From an uncultured Lachnospiraceae bacterium (GTDB taxonomy: Bacteria > Bacillota_A > Clostridia > Lachnospirales > Lachnospiraceae), in NCBI GenBank assembly GCA_947564305.1, contig CANOBT010000121.1, forward strand, positions 1 through 16,836: DNA of 16,836 nucleotides, in the 5' to 3' direction. Both the position numbers and the translations under genes were made by a program. Under the pieces are notes generated by a model that made no database searches, had not been told where the DNA came from, and saw only the letters and a list, made by a program, of their open reading frames with translations. How positions within the stretch are numbered: position 1 is the stretch's first letter; every line of letters starts with the position of its first letter. Shown one piece after another: positions 1 to 7,517 of the stretch.

Positions 1-2
1 GT

Positions 3-578
3 AAAAAACCTCTGCGTGTTATCCTGAACGGACTTGGAAAAGACGCTGCAAAGATTATTTCCAGAATCAATGGTTTTACATATGTAGAGACCGAGTATGA
101 CTACTTCACAGGAGAACTGAAAGAAGTACAGAGAATCGCATACTCTGATGGACTTCGTTCTAAGGTAAACTGCTATGGCGCTAATGATGTACGTGAAGGC
201 GTTGCAATCATGCATAAAGAAGGCGTAGATGTTTCCATCACAGGAAATTCAACTAACCCGACTCGTTTCCAGCATCCGGTAGCAGGTACTTATAAGAAAG
301 AATGTGTAGAGCAGGGCAAGAAGTACTTCTCTGTTGCATCAGGTGGCGGTACAGGTCGTACACTGCATCCAGATAACATGGCAGCAGGACCGGCTTCCTA
401 TGGTATGACAGATACATTGGGACGTATGCATTCTGACGCACAGTTTGCAGGTTCCTCATCCGTACCGGCTCACGTTGAGATGATGGGATTAATCGGTGCA
501 GGAAACAACCCGATGGTTGGTATGACTGTTGCAGTTGCAGTTTCCGTTGAGGAAGCAGCGAAGGCTGGGAAGTTCTAA
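3..578 (+). CDS. GGGtGRT-family protein, 3' part (5' end outside window)
   Basis: This is the C-terminal 191 codons of a gene whose start lies upstream of the window; the frame is open from base 3 to the TAA ending at 578. An internal ATG at 210 is not the start, because the upstream codons encode a continuous protein-like stretch (KKPLRVILNGLGKDAAKI near the window edge). The translation contains the signature GGGTGRT, followed by a Met/Gly-rich segment (DNMAAGPASYGMTDTLGRMH) and a C-terminus rich in Ala, Val and Gly. This matches the Pfam family named after its GGGtGRT motif, which is common in Clostridia and, as far as I know, has no established function. A strong terminator follows 86 nt downstream, so it is not part of the operon that starts at 936. 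Family assignment is good; function is unknown. Confidence 0.8.
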   Translation, partial: KKPLRVILNGLGKDAAKIISRINGFTYVETEYDYFTGELKEVQRIAYSDGLRSKVNCYGANDVREGVAIMHKEGVDVSITGNSTNPTRFQHPVAGTYKKECVEQGKKYFSVASGGGTGRTLHPDNMAAGPASYGMTDTLGRMHSDAQFAGSSSVPAHVEMMGLIGAGNNPMVGMTVAVAVSVEEAAKAGKF

Positions 579-663
579 AAAGCTAAATGTGCATGTAGGC
601 ATGTTGCATGTTACACCTTAATCAAGCGTGGCATGTAACGAATCTGCTTTGAAGAAAGAAAAT

Positions 664-704
664 AAAGGGTTTGTCATAATACAATCATTGTGGCAGGCCC
701 TTTT
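664..704 (+). terminator. Rho-independent terminator after the GGGtGRT gene
   Basis: Bases 664-680 pair with 687-703 in a 17-bp stem that includes four G:U wobbles, with a 6-nt loop (ACAATC at 681-686). The stem starts with AAAGGG and ends in CCCTTTT, so a short U-run closes it. It sits between the GGGtGRT gene and the putative operator region of the downstream operon and should insulate the two. Confidence 0.8.
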
Positions 705-745
705 CTAAAATCTGGCAGTGATAGAATTGCGGTGGTTTGTGAACA

Positions 746-763
746 TTGACTAAAATTTAACAA
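746..763. promoter_or_regulatory. Putative Rex operator 1
   Basis: The 18-mer TTGACTAAAATTTAACAA lies inside a wider dyad with outer arms CATTG/CAATG (744-765). Its right half matches the clostridial Rex consensus half-site TTAACAA exactly; its left half matches 4 of 7 positions of TTGTTAA. It overlaps a possible -35 (TTGACT) and lies 9 bp upstream of the TATAAT at 773-778. Rex represses NADH-linked fermentation genes when NADH is low. The Rex assignment rests on remembered consensus only; no rex gene is present in the window. Confidence 0.45.
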
Positions 764-778
764 TGTTTTTTGTATAAT
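746..778 (+). promoter_or_regulatory. Possible promoter of the mdh-hdr-flx-frd-fum operon
   Basis: A perfect TATAAT at 773-778 lies about 157 nt before the first start codon. The only good -35 nearby is TTGACT at 746-751, but the 21-nt spacer is longer than the usual 16-18, so activity may be weak, activator-dependent or use another -35. A second TATAAT at 823-828 has a poorer -35 candidate (TTAATT at 800-805, 17-nt spacer). Transcription probably starts at about 785 or 835, which would leave a leader of 100-150 nt. Confidence 0.45.
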
Positions 779-796
779 ATTCCAATGAAAAAAGGA

Positions 797-814
797 TTGT
801 TAATTTATTGTCAA
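797..814. promoter_or_regulatory. Putative Rex operator 2
   Basis: TTGTTAATTTATTGTCAA matches the clostridial Rex consensus (TTGTTAA, 4-nt spacer, TTAACAA) exactly in the left half and in 5 of 7 positions in the right half. The dyad extends by one more pair (A796-T815). It starts 51 bp downstream of operator 1, close to five helical turns, and lies just downstream of the TATAAT at 773-778 and upstream of the one at 823-828. A bound repressor here would block initiation or early elongation. Confidence 0.5.
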
Positions 815-881
815 TATGCTATTATAATAACAGACGAAGGCAAAACACGACAAGGTTTGTCTATTGTCGCAAGTAGCTTAG

Positions 882-901
882 GGAACTGTTCTAACAGTTC
901 C
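882..901. promoter_or_regulatory. 20-bp inverted repeat in the operon leader
   Basis: GGAACTGTTCTAACAGTTCC has two perfect 9-nt arms around CT. As RNA it would form a 7-bp or longer hairpin with a TTCTAA loop, 20 nt upstream of the mdh ribosome binding site (AAAGGAG at 921-927). As DNA it is a symmetric operator candidate. It is not followed by a U-run, so it is not an ordinary terminator. A smaller hairpin-capable repeat (CGACAA at 848-853, TTGTCG at 864-869) lies just upstream. Confidence 0.5.
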
Positions 902-935
902 TACGAAAAAACAATTATTAAAAGGAGAAAAGAAC

Positions 936-1871
936 ATGAGCAGCAAAGTCACAATCATTGGAGCCGGAAGCGTAGGTTCAACAATTGCGTACACATTGTC
1001 TGGAGAGGACATCGCATCTGAGATCGTTATGATCGACATCAACAAGGAAAAAGTAGAAGGCGAAGTCATGGACATCGAGCAGGGAACATGCTTTAGAGAC
1101 CCTGTTTCTATTGTTGCGGGTGAGTACGAAGATGCAAAGGATTCTGATATCGTAATCATTACATCTGGAATTGCCCGTAAGCCAGGTCAGACAAGAATTG
1201 AGCTCACACAGACGAATGTAAACATTTTGAAACAGATTACACCGGAGATTGTAAAGGCAGCACCAAATGCACTTTATATTATCGTAAGCAATCCGGTTGA
1301 TATCATGACTTATGTCTTTACAAAAATCTCTGGTCTTCCGGAAAATCAGATTATTGGTTCCGGTACTATTCTGGATTCCGCACGCCTTCGTTGTGGTCTT
1401 TCCGAACATTTTAAAGTTGCACAGAGAAATATTCACGCATATGTATTTGGCGAGCATGGAGATACATCCTTCATTCCATGGTCGGCAGCAAGAATTGCAG
1501 GTGTTAATGTAGACGATTATTATGAGATGATGCCTGGATTTGAAAAACTGGATAAAGATGCAATGCTCACATATGTACAGAAATCCGGCGGCAAGATTAT
1601 TGCAAATAAAGGGGCTACATTCTATGCAGTAACCAGAGGTGTGTGCAAGTTATGTAGTATCCTGATGGCTGCTTCAGAGTCTGTATCTACCGTATCTTCT
1701 ATGATGCACGGAGAATATGGAATTGAAGATGTCTGCTTAAGTACACTTGCATTGGTTGGACCGAAAGGTATCCATGGCAAGGTTCCAATGAAGCTTACCG
1801 ACGAGGAAGTAGGGAAGCTGAAAGCAAGTGCTGATGCACTGAAAGCAGTTATCGCTCAGATTGAGCTGTAA
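936..1871 (+). CDS. mdh: NAD-dependent malate dehydrogenase (LDH/MDH superfamily)
   Basis: This 311-aa cytosolic dehydrogenase of the lactate/malate dehydrogenase superfamily probably reduces oxaloacetate to malate with NADH. Visible features are the Rossmann motif G9-A-G-S-V-G14, the NAD-selecting D34 after strand 2, substrate arginines R87 and R150, N119, and catalytic H174 in GEHGDTSF. The position that separates the two activities (just before KPG) is R81 in IARKPGQTR. Lactate dehydrogenases have Gln there; malate dehydrogenases have Arg. Length is normal for the family. The ribosome binding site AAAGGAG (921-927) lies 8 nt before the ATG. It is the first gene of the operon that also encodes fumarase and fumarate reductase, which supports malate over lactate. 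Database homologs may well be labelled L-lactate dehydrogenase; another 2-hydroxyacid substrate cannot be excluded. Confidence 0.78.
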   Translation: MSSKVTIIGAGSVGSTIAYTLSGEDIASEIVMIDINKEKVEGEVMDIEQGTCFRDPVSIVAGEYEDAKDSDIVIITSGIARKPGQTRIELTQTNVNILKQITPEIVKAAPNALYIIVSNPVDIMTYVFTKISGLPENQIIGSGTILDSARLRCGLSEHFKVAQRNIHAYVFGEHGDTSFIPWSAARIAGVNVDDYYEMMPGFEKLDKDAMLTYVQKSGGKIIANKGATFYAVTRGVCKLCSILMAASESVSTVSSMMHGEYGIEDVCLSTLALVGPKGIHGKVPMKLTDEEVGKLKASADALKAVIAQIEL

Positions 1872-1914
1872 AGCTATTTAACAAATTATCAATTAAGAAA
1901 GGACAGCGAGAACT

Positions 1915-2706
1915 ATGAAGTACAGTTATTATCCAGGATGCACTTTGAGGACAAAGGCGAAAGATCTGGATGCTTATGCAAGGGCTTCAGCAAAAGCGCT
2001 GGGATTTGAACTGGAAGAGATTGAAGACTGGCAGTGCTGCGGCGGAGTATATCCGCTTGGCTCTGACGAGATCGCTACAAAGCTATCTTCTGTCCGCGCT
2101 CTGAATGAGGCAAAAGTGAAGGGACAGAGCCTTGTGACACTATGCTCTGCATGCCATCATGTGATCAAGCGTGTCAATGATGATATGAAGAATGTAGAAG
2201 ATATCCGTACCAGGGCAAACAATTACATGGAGCTGGATGAGCCCTATGCAGGAGAGACGGAAGTTCTTCATTTCTTAGAAGTTCTTCGTGACAAAGTGGG
2301 ATTTGATGAACTGAAGAAAAAGGTAACCAATCCTTTGACAGGAAGGAAAATAGGTGCTTATTATGGATGCCTGCTTCTTCGTCCGAGTAAGCTGTTAAGT
2401 TTTGATAATCCGGAGAATCCGAAGATTATTGAAGACTTTATCCGTGCCATTGGGGCAGAACCAGTGATTTATCCATACCGCAACGAGTGCTGCGGCGGCT
2501 ACATTTCTCTGAAAGAGAAGGAAATGTCCCAAAATATGTGCGAGAAGATTATGGACAGCGCAGAAGGGTTTGGCGCAGAGATGTTGATTACAGCCTGTCC
2601 GCTTTGTCTTTATAATCTGAATAAGAGCAGCGGAAAGCTTCCGGTAGTTTACTTTACGGAATTGCTTGCAGAGGCTCTTGGCGTGAAAGAGGAGGTGCAG
2701 AAGTAA
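1915..2706 (+). CDS. hdrB: HdrB-like heterodisulfide reductase subunit (two CCG domains)
   Basis: This 263-aa protein has two complete CCG (cysteine-rich) domains. The first uses C9, C41-C42 and C77-x-x-C80; the second uses C152, C192-C193 and C228-x-x-C231. In archaeal HdrB each such set binds a non-cubane [4Fe-4S] cluster that splits a disulfide, and all ten cysteines are present, so both sites look intact. Here HdrB probably carries the high-potential output of the bifurcating complex. The acceptor is unknown, because this organism is unlikely to make CoM-S-S-CoB. AAAGGA (1898-1903) precedes the ATG at a slightly long spacing of 11 nt. The stop codon overlaps the hdrC start by one base, indicating coupled translation. 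It could also act with the FrdB-like protein encoded downstream (see findings). Confidence 0.88.
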   Translation: MKYSYYPGCTLRTKAKDLDAYARASAKALGFELEEIEDWQCCGGVYPLGSDEIATKLSSVRALNEAKVKGQSLVTLCSACHHVIKRVNDDMKNVEDIRTRANNYMELDEPYAGETEVLHFLEVLRDKVGFDELKKKVTNPLTGRKIGAYYGCLLLRPSKLLSFDNPENPKIIEDFIRAIGAEPVIYPYRNECCGGYISLKEKEMSQNMCEKIMDSAEGFGAEMLITACPLCLYNLNKSSGKLPVVYFTELLAEALGVKEEVQK

Positions 2707-3095
2707 TGAGTTCTGAAAAGAAACAGGCGGAATTGATCAAAGAGATCAGCGGCGTCAATCCGCTCAAATGCATGAAATGCGGTAAATGTTCTGCATCCTG
2801 CCCATCCTACAATGAGATGGATATCAAACCGCATCAGTTTGTATCTTATGTAATCAATGAAGATATTGAAAGTCTGGTGAATTCGAAATCACTTTGGAAA
2901 TGTCTTTCCTGCTTTGCATGTGTGGAGAGATGCCCGCGTGATGTGAAGCCAGGGAAGCTGATCGATGCGGCAAGACAGGTTGTAGTACGCCAGAAAGACC
3001 AGGATTACCTGTCACCAAACGAAATTCCGGAATTATTAGACCCGGAACTTCCACAGCAGTTATTAGTCAGTGCATTCAGAAGATATAGGAGGTGA
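2706..3095 (+). CDS. hdrC: HdrC-like 4Fe-4S subunit
   Basis: This 129-aa protein matches the short soluble HdrC type. It has two ferredoxin-like cluster motifs, CMKCGKCSASCP (near residues 20-31) and CLSCFACVERCPRDV (near 65-80), each with the C-x2-C-x2-C-x3-CP pattern of a [4Fe-4S] site. HdrC passes electrons from the flavin subunit HdrA to HdrB. There is no membrane segment, so the complex is cytosolic, unlike HdrDE. The ATG overlaps the hdrB stop. The C-terminus after residue 100 has no motif and ends in basic residues (RRYRR). Confidence 0.88.
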   Translation: MSSEKKQAELIKEISGVNPLKCMKCGKCSASCPSYNEMDIKPHQFVSYVINEDIESLVNSKSLWKCLSCFACVERCPRDVKPGKLIDAARQVVVRQKDQDYLSPNEIPELLDPELPQQLLVSAFRRYRR

Positions 3096-3100
3096 GTCGG

Positions 3101-5089
3101 GTGCAGAGGATCGGAGTATTTGTCTGCCACTGCGGAAGTAATATTGCCGCAACGGTGGATGTAAAAAAAGTTGTAGAGATGGCACAGATGGAGCCAGGCG
3201 TTGTCCATGCAGAAGACTACCAGTATATGTGTTCTGAAGCAGGACAGGCGAAGATTGCAGCAGCCATTCATGAGAAAGGACTGACTGGGGTAGTCGTATG
3301 TTCCTGTTCTCCGCGTATGCATGAAACGACTTTTAGAAAAGCAGCGGAGCGTGCAGGGTTGAACCCATATATGGTTGAGATTGCCAATATTCGTGAGCAT
3401 TGTTCCTGGATACATAAAGATATGGAAGAGGGAACAAAGAAGGCTGTTATCCTGATGAGAGCAGCAGTTGCAAAGGTGAACTTGAATGCACCTCTCCAGG
3501 CTGGAGAGAGCCGTGTAACGAAGAGAGCGCTTGTAATCGGAGGCGGTATTGCAGGAATCCAGACCGCATTGGATATTGCTGATGCAGGTTATGAAGTAGA
3601 TATCGTGGAGAAGACTCCAAGTATCGGCGGAAGGATGTCACAGCTTGACAAGACATTCCCTACATTGGACTGTTCTGCTTGTATCCTGACACCGAAGATG
3701 GTGGAAGCATCCGCCCATGAAAAGATTAATATTTATACTTATAGTGAAGTTGAGAAGGTTAGCGGATTCGTAGGCGATTTTACGGTAGATATCCGTAAGA
3801 AGGCAAGAAGTGTGGATATGGATAAATGTACAGGATGCGGCGTCTGCCAGGAAAAATGTCCATCCAAGAAAGCACCAAGCGAATTCAACCGCGGCCTGAA
3901 TACAAGAAGTGCAATTTACACTCCATTTGCACAGGCAATCCCGAATGTTCCGGTGATTGACAGAGAAGCTTGTATCAAATTCAAGACAGGCAAGTGTGGA
4001 CTTTGCTCTAAAGTTTGTCAGGCAGGAGCCATTGACTACGAGCAGAAGGATGAAATTATCACAGAGAAATATGGTGCAATCGTAGTTGCGACTGGATTTG
4101 ACACCATCAATCTTGACAAATATGATGAGTACGCATACAGCCAGAGCAAAGATGTCATCACCTCCTTGGAATTAGAGCGTGTGATGAACGCAGCGGGACC
4201 GACCCACGGACACTTAGAGCGTCTTTCCGATGGAAAAGCACCAAAGGAAATCGTATTTATCCAGTGTGTGGGAAGCCGTTGCTCAGATGACAGAGGAAAA
4301 CCGTACTGCTCTAAGATTTGCTGTATGTACACTGCAAAACATGCGATGTTGATTCGGGATAAATATCCGGATGTAAATGTAACCGTATTTTATATTGATG
4401 TCCGTACACCGGGCAAGAACTTCGATGAGTTCTACAGAAGAGCGGTGGAACAGTATGGTGTCAACTACATCAAGGGACAGGTTGGAAAGGTGATTCCGCA
4501 GCCGGACGGTAAATTGTTAGTCCAAGGCTCAGACCTTCTTGACAACCGCCAGATTCTCAAAGAAGCTGACATGGTCGTTCTTGCAACAGCCATTGAGCCG
4601 AATCCGGATGTACGTAAGATTGCAACCATGCTGACTGCAAGTATTGATACTAATAACTTCCTGACCGAAGCGCACGCAAAGCTGCGTCCGGTAGAGTCAC
4701 CGACAGCAGGTATTTTCTTGTCAGGTGTATGTCAGGGACCAAAGGATATTCCGGAGACCGTTGCTCAGGCAGGTGCTGCTGCCGTAAAAGCAATCGGACT
4801 TCTTGCAAAAGATAAACTGTTGACAAATCCATGTACCGCACAGTCTGATATTCTGCTGTGTAACGGATGTTCCACTTGTGAGAATGTATGTCCGTATGGC
4901 GCAATTACATACGAGGATAAAGAGGTCAATGACCACGGTATCCGTGAGACACGCCGTGTGGCAGTGGTTAACAATGCACTTTGCCAGGGCTGTGGTGCCT
5001 GCACTGTTGCTTGTCCGTCCGGAGCTATGGACTTACAGGGATTCTCAAATAGACAGATTATAGCGGAGGTGGATGCAATATGTCGTTAG
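3101..5089 (+). CDS. hdrA: HdrA-like flavin and iron-sulfur subunit (bifurcation core)
   Basis: I place the start at GTG 3101 (MQRIGVFVCHCG), because AGGAGG (3087-3092) lies 8 nt before it. The longer frame starting with GTG at 3092 has no spaced ribosome binding site. The product is 662 aa, the usual full HdrA size. Domains in order: the N-terminal HdrA segment with VCHCGSNIA and CSPRMHETTFR; an FAD-binding thioredoxin-reductase-like fold (G147-GGIAG152); an inserted ferredoxin domain (C243, C246, C249, C253 and C291, C299, C302, C306); the second FAD half with VATGFDT; and a C-terminal two-cluster ferredoxin domain (C587, C590, C593, C597 and C628, C631, C634, C638). HdrA holds the FAD that splits electron pairs between a low-potential path (ferredoxin) and HdrC/HdrB. 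The frame overlaps mvhD by 10 nt. Confidence 0.92.
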   Translation: MQRIGVFVCHCGSNIAATVDVKKVVEMAQMEPGVVHAEDYQYMCSEAGQAKIAAAIHEKGLTGVVVCSCSPRMHETTFRKAAERAGLNPYMVEIANIREHCSWIHKDMEEGTKKAVILMRAAVAKVNLNAPLQAGESRVTKRALVIGGGIAGIQTALDIADAGYEVDIVEKTPSIGGRMSQLDKTFPTLDCSACILTPKMVEASAHEKINIYTYSEVEKVSGFVGDFTVDIRKKARSVDMDKCTGCGVCQEKCPSKKAPSEFNRGLNTRSAIYTPFAQAIPNVPVIDREACIKFKTGKCGLCSKVCQAGAIDYEQKDEIITEKYGAIVVATGFDTINLDKYDEYAYSQSKDVITSLELERVMNAAGPTHGHLERLSDGKAPKEIVFIQCVGSRCSDDRGKPYCSKICCMYTAKHAMLIRDKYPDVNVTVFYIDVRTPGKNFDEFYRRAVEQYGVNYIKGQVGKVIPQPDGKLLVQGSDLLDNRQILKEADMVVLATAIEPNPDVRKIATMLTASIDTNNFLTEAHAKLRPVESPTAGIFLSGVCQGPKDIPETVAQAGAAAVKAIGLLAKDKLLTNPCTAQSDILLCNGCSTCENVCPYGAITYEDKEVNDHGIRETRRVAVVNNALCQGCGACTVACPSGAMDLQGFSNRQIIAEVDAICR

Positions 5090-5520
5090 AAAATAAAGAA
5101 TTCAAACCGAAAATTGTAGCGTTCTGCTGTAACTGGTGTAGTTATGCAGGAGCTGACTTAGCAGGAAGCAGCCGTCTGTCTTACCCTGCTGATGTAAAGA
5201 TCATCCGTGTTCCCTGTTCCTGTCGTGTGAATCCGATGTTCATTTTAAGGGCATTCGAAAAGGGAGCAGACGGAGTGATCATGTGTGGATGCCATCCGGG
5301 AGACTGCCATTATAGTACCGGTAACTACTATGCAAGAAGACGTATGACACTGTTGTTCTCCATGCTGGATTATATTGGCGTGGAAAATGGGCGTACACGT
5401 GTGGAATGGGTATCTGCAGCAGAGGGTGTGAAGTTCTCTGACACAATGAACAGTTTTGTAGAGAAGATTTATTCTCTTGGCGAAAATGTAAGATTGGGGG
5501 ATTTAAGATGCAAGAAATAG
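5080..5520 (+). CDS. mvhD: MvhD/FlxD-type [2Fe-2S] linker subunit
   Basis: This 146-aa protein has the MvhD fold (hydrogenase delta subunit). It has C16-C17-N-W-C20-SYAGADLAG, a VPCSCRVNP segment (C46, C48), FEKGADGV and CGCHPGDCHY (C69, C71, C76). MvhD passes electrons from the electron-input module to HdrA. In methanogens the input is the hydrogenase MvhAG; in FlxABCD-HdrABC systems it is the NADH-oxidizing Flx module. No hydrogenase genes occur here, so the Flx role applies. Many MvhD proteins have CSGR where this one has CSCR, giving an extra cysteine. The ATG lies inside the end of hdrA and the stop inside the start of the next gene, so translation is likely coupled on both sides. Confidence 0.88.
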   Translation: MSLENKEFKPKIVAFCCNWCSYAGADLAGSSRLSYPADVKIIRVPCSCRVNPMFILRAFEKGADGVIMCGCHPGDCHYSTGNYYARRRMTLLFSMLDYIGVENGRTRVEWVSAAEGVKFSDTMNSFVEKIYSLGENVRLGDLRCKK

Positions 5521-6482
5521 TAAACCGTGCAAAAGAACTGCTGGCAGATGGAACTGTGGCACGGGTTCTCGGCTGGAAGGTCGGAGACTTGCCTTATAAT
5601 CCGGAGCCGGCTTACTTTGAAAGCGCAGAATCTCTGGAAGATTTTGTTTACAATGGATTCTGCGGGGCAAATTTGAGCAAATATATGATCGAGGCATCCA
5701 AACTGGAAGGAAAAACACTTGTATGCTTAAAGCCATGTGATACCTACAGCTTTAACCAGTTGATTAAAGAACACCGGGTAGACAGAGAAAAAGCATATAT
5801 CGTTGGTGTGGGATGCAAAGGAAAACTGGATATCGAAAGAATCAAAAAGCAGGGAATCAAGGGAATCGAAAGCATCGAGGGTGCGGAGATTACGGACGAG
5901 GCTGATACCTTGAAGATTCAAACCATTTACGGAGAAAAAACTTGTGCTTATGCAGATGCTATGCTGGAGCGATGTCATGTCTGCAAGGGCAAGGATCATA
6001 TGATTTACGATGAGATTATCGGAGAATCCAAAGAAACGAAGGATGCAGAGCGTTTTGACGAAGTGGCAAGGATTGAAGCTATGAGTCCGGAAGAGAAGTT
6101 TGCATTTTTCCAGAATGAGCTGAGCAAATGTATCCGTTGTAATGCCTGCAGAAATGCTTGTCCTGCTTGTAGCTGCCGTAAGTGCGTATTCGACAGCAAC
6201 AAGTTCGACAGCTCCCAGAAAGCAAATGTGGATACATTTGAGGAAAAGATGTTCCATATCATCCGTGCATTCCATGTGGCAGGAAGATGTACAGACTGTG
6301 GAGAATGCAGCCGTGTATGTCCGCAGGGAATTCCGCTTCACCTGTTCAACCGTAAATTTATCAAGGATATTGATGAATTATATGGAGAATATCAGGCAGG
6401 GGCAGATACAGAGTCAAAAGCACCGCTTACAAACTATACGTTTGAAGACGCGGAACCAAGTATAGTAGGAAAGAGGGGATAA
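5508..6482 (+). CDS. 4Fe-4S dicluster protein, FlxC-like (Hdr-Flx complex)
   Basis: This 324-aa cytosolic protein has an N-terminal half resembling the beta subunits of F420-reducing hydrogenase and formate dehydrogenase (VCLKPCDTYSFNQLI, YIVGVGCKGKLD near residues 70-105), with C-H-V-C near 155. A two-cluster ferredoxin region follows. The first motif is unusually Cys-rich (C208, C211, C214, C218, C221, C223, C226); the second is C261, C264, C267, C271-P. It lies between mvhD/FlxD and the FlxB/FlxA-like genes, the mirror of the flxABCD order known from sulfate reducers, which suggests FlxC. The letter assignment rests on gene order and is less certain than the family type. Its role is probably electron transfer between the NADH-oxidizing flavoprotein and MvhD. 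It overlaps mvhD by 13 nt; the next gene starts 3 nt after its stop. Confidence 0.72.
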   Translation: MQEIVNRAKELLADGTVARVLGWKVGDLPYNPEPAYFESAESLEDFVYNGFCGANLSKYMIEASKLEGKTLVCLKPCDTYSFNQLIKEHRVDREKAYIVGVGCKGKLDIERIKKQGIKGIESIEGAEITDEADTLKIQTIYGEKTCAYADAMLERCHVCKGKDHMIYDEIIGESKETKDAERFDEVARIEAMSPEEKFAFFQNELSKCIRCNACRNACPACSCRKCVFDSNKFDSSQKANVDTFEEKMFHIIRAFHVAGRCTDCGECSRVCPQGIPLHLFNRKFIKDIDELYGEYQAGADTESKAPLTNYTFEDAEPSIVGKRG

Positions 6483-6485
6483 TGT

Positions 6486-7517
6486 ATGTATAAGATAGCA
6501 AAAGAAAATCTTTCCGCATTATTCCAATTAATCGCGGATAGTCAGGAACTGTATCTTCCGGTGAAAACAGCCGGACAGACGAATTTTGCAGCGTGGAGCG
6601 AAGACGCGGAAGTGGATCTGGCTACATTAAAAACTGTAAAATCAGCGAAAGATGCATTTTTCCCACAGAGCGAAGGTCTTTATACCGTAAAAAAAGAAGG
6701 AAAGAAAATGTCCGTAGAACCAGAGGCATTGAAAGAGCAGGACTTTGTCGTATTTGGCATGAAGGCTTGTGATGTCAAAGGATTAGAAGTGTTGGATAAT
6801 GTATTTCTTTCAGATCCGGTTGATACCTTCTATGCGGCAAGAAGAGACCATGGGACTATTGTGGCAATAGCCTGCCACGAGCCTGAGGAAACCTGTTTCT
6901 GTAAGGTGTTTGGCGTAGATGCCGCACAGCCTGCATCAGACGTAGCTGCCTGGATGGTAGGAGAGGAGCTTTACTGGAAGGCACTGACCGAAAAGGGCGA
7001 GGCTCTTACAAACATGGTAAAGGAACTGTTGGCGGATGCGGACGAAGCAGACGTAGAAGCGGAAAAAGAAGCAATCCATAATATTGTGGAAAAACTCCCC
7101 TATATGAATCTTTCCCTGGAAGGATGGAATGGAGCCGCACTTTCTGAAAAATTTGATTCTCCAATCTGGGAAGAATTATATAAACCATGCCTGGCATGTG
7201 GTACCTGTACTTTTGTGTGCCCAACCTGTCAGTGTTATGATATCAAGGATTATACAGCAGGAAACAGTGTTTCCCGTTATAGATGCTGGGATTCCTGTAT
7301 GTACTCCGACTTTACGATGATGGCACATGGCAATAACCGTACCAGCCAGATGCAGAGGTTCCGCCAGAGATTTATGCATAAACTTGTGTATTATCCGGCG
7401 AATAATGACGGGATGTATTCCTGTGTAGGCTGTGGGCGCTGTGTAGAAAAATGTCCGTCAGCCCTGAATATCGTGAAGGTAGTAAAAGCATTTCAGAATC
7501 AGGGAGGTGAAAAATAA
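6486..7517 (+). CDS. 4Fe-4S dicluster protein, FlxB-like (AsrA/hydrogenase-beta family)
   Basis: This 343-aa protein resembles subunit A of anaerobic sulfite reductase and the beta subunit of sulfhydrogenase. Its N-terminal half has FFPQSEGL near residue 60 and VVFGMKACDVKGLEVLD near 90, then VAIACHEPEETCFC near 130. Two C-terminal [4Fe-4S] motifs follow: C235, C238, C241, C245-P with extra C248 and C250, and C313, C316, C319, C323-P. Such proteins partner an FAD/NAD-binding subunit, here the next gene, whose ATG overlaps this stop by one base. No siroheme sulfite reductase subunit (AsrC) is nearby, so sulfite reduction is unlikely. I read it as FlxB of the Hdr-Flx complex. The start is ATG 6486, after AGGGG; the ATG at 6482 runs into a stop after three codons. 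Confidence 0.75.
   Translation: MYKIAKENLSALFQLIADSQELYLPVKTAGQTNFAAWSEDAEVDLATLKTVKSAKDAFFPQSEGLYTVKKEGKKMSVEPEALKEQDFVVFGMKACDVKGLEVLDNVFLSDPVDTFYAARRDHGTIVAIACHEPEETCFCKVFGVDAAQPASDVAAWMVGEELYWKALTEKGEALTNMVKELLADADEADVEAEKEAIHNIVEKLPYMNLSLEGWNGAALSEKFDSPIWEELYKPCLACGTCTFVCPTCQCYDIKDYTAGNSVSRYRCWDSCMYSDFTMMAHGNNRTSQMQRFRQRFMHKLVYYPANNDGMYSCVGCGRCVEKCPSALNIVKVVKAFQNQGGEK

Noticed and set aside
253..459. Minus-strand frames antisense to the main genes (several throughout the window)
   Set aside because: They lie opposite well-supported genes, lack family features and ribosome binding sites, and follow from codon bias of the sense strand.
785..935. Known riboswitch class in the operon leader
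   Set aside because: No conserved riboswitch core could be recognised by eye; only simple inverted repeats are present.
936..1871. L-lactate dehydrogenase
   Set aside because: R81 stands where lactate dehydrogenases have Gln, and the operon encodes fumarase and fumarate reductase; malate dehydrogenase fits better.
3092..3100. HdrA start at GTG 3092
   Set aside because: AGGAGG overlaps this codon; the GTG at 3101 has the same AGGAGG at 8-nt spacing and gives the usual HdrA N-terminus.
1915..5520. Dissimilatory sulfate-reduction Hdr module or methanogen Hdr-Mvh complex
   Set aside because: No dsr genes, DsrC, hydrogenase large/small subunits or archaeal features occur in the window; bacterial ribosome binding sites and the gene set indicate a fermenting Clostridia.
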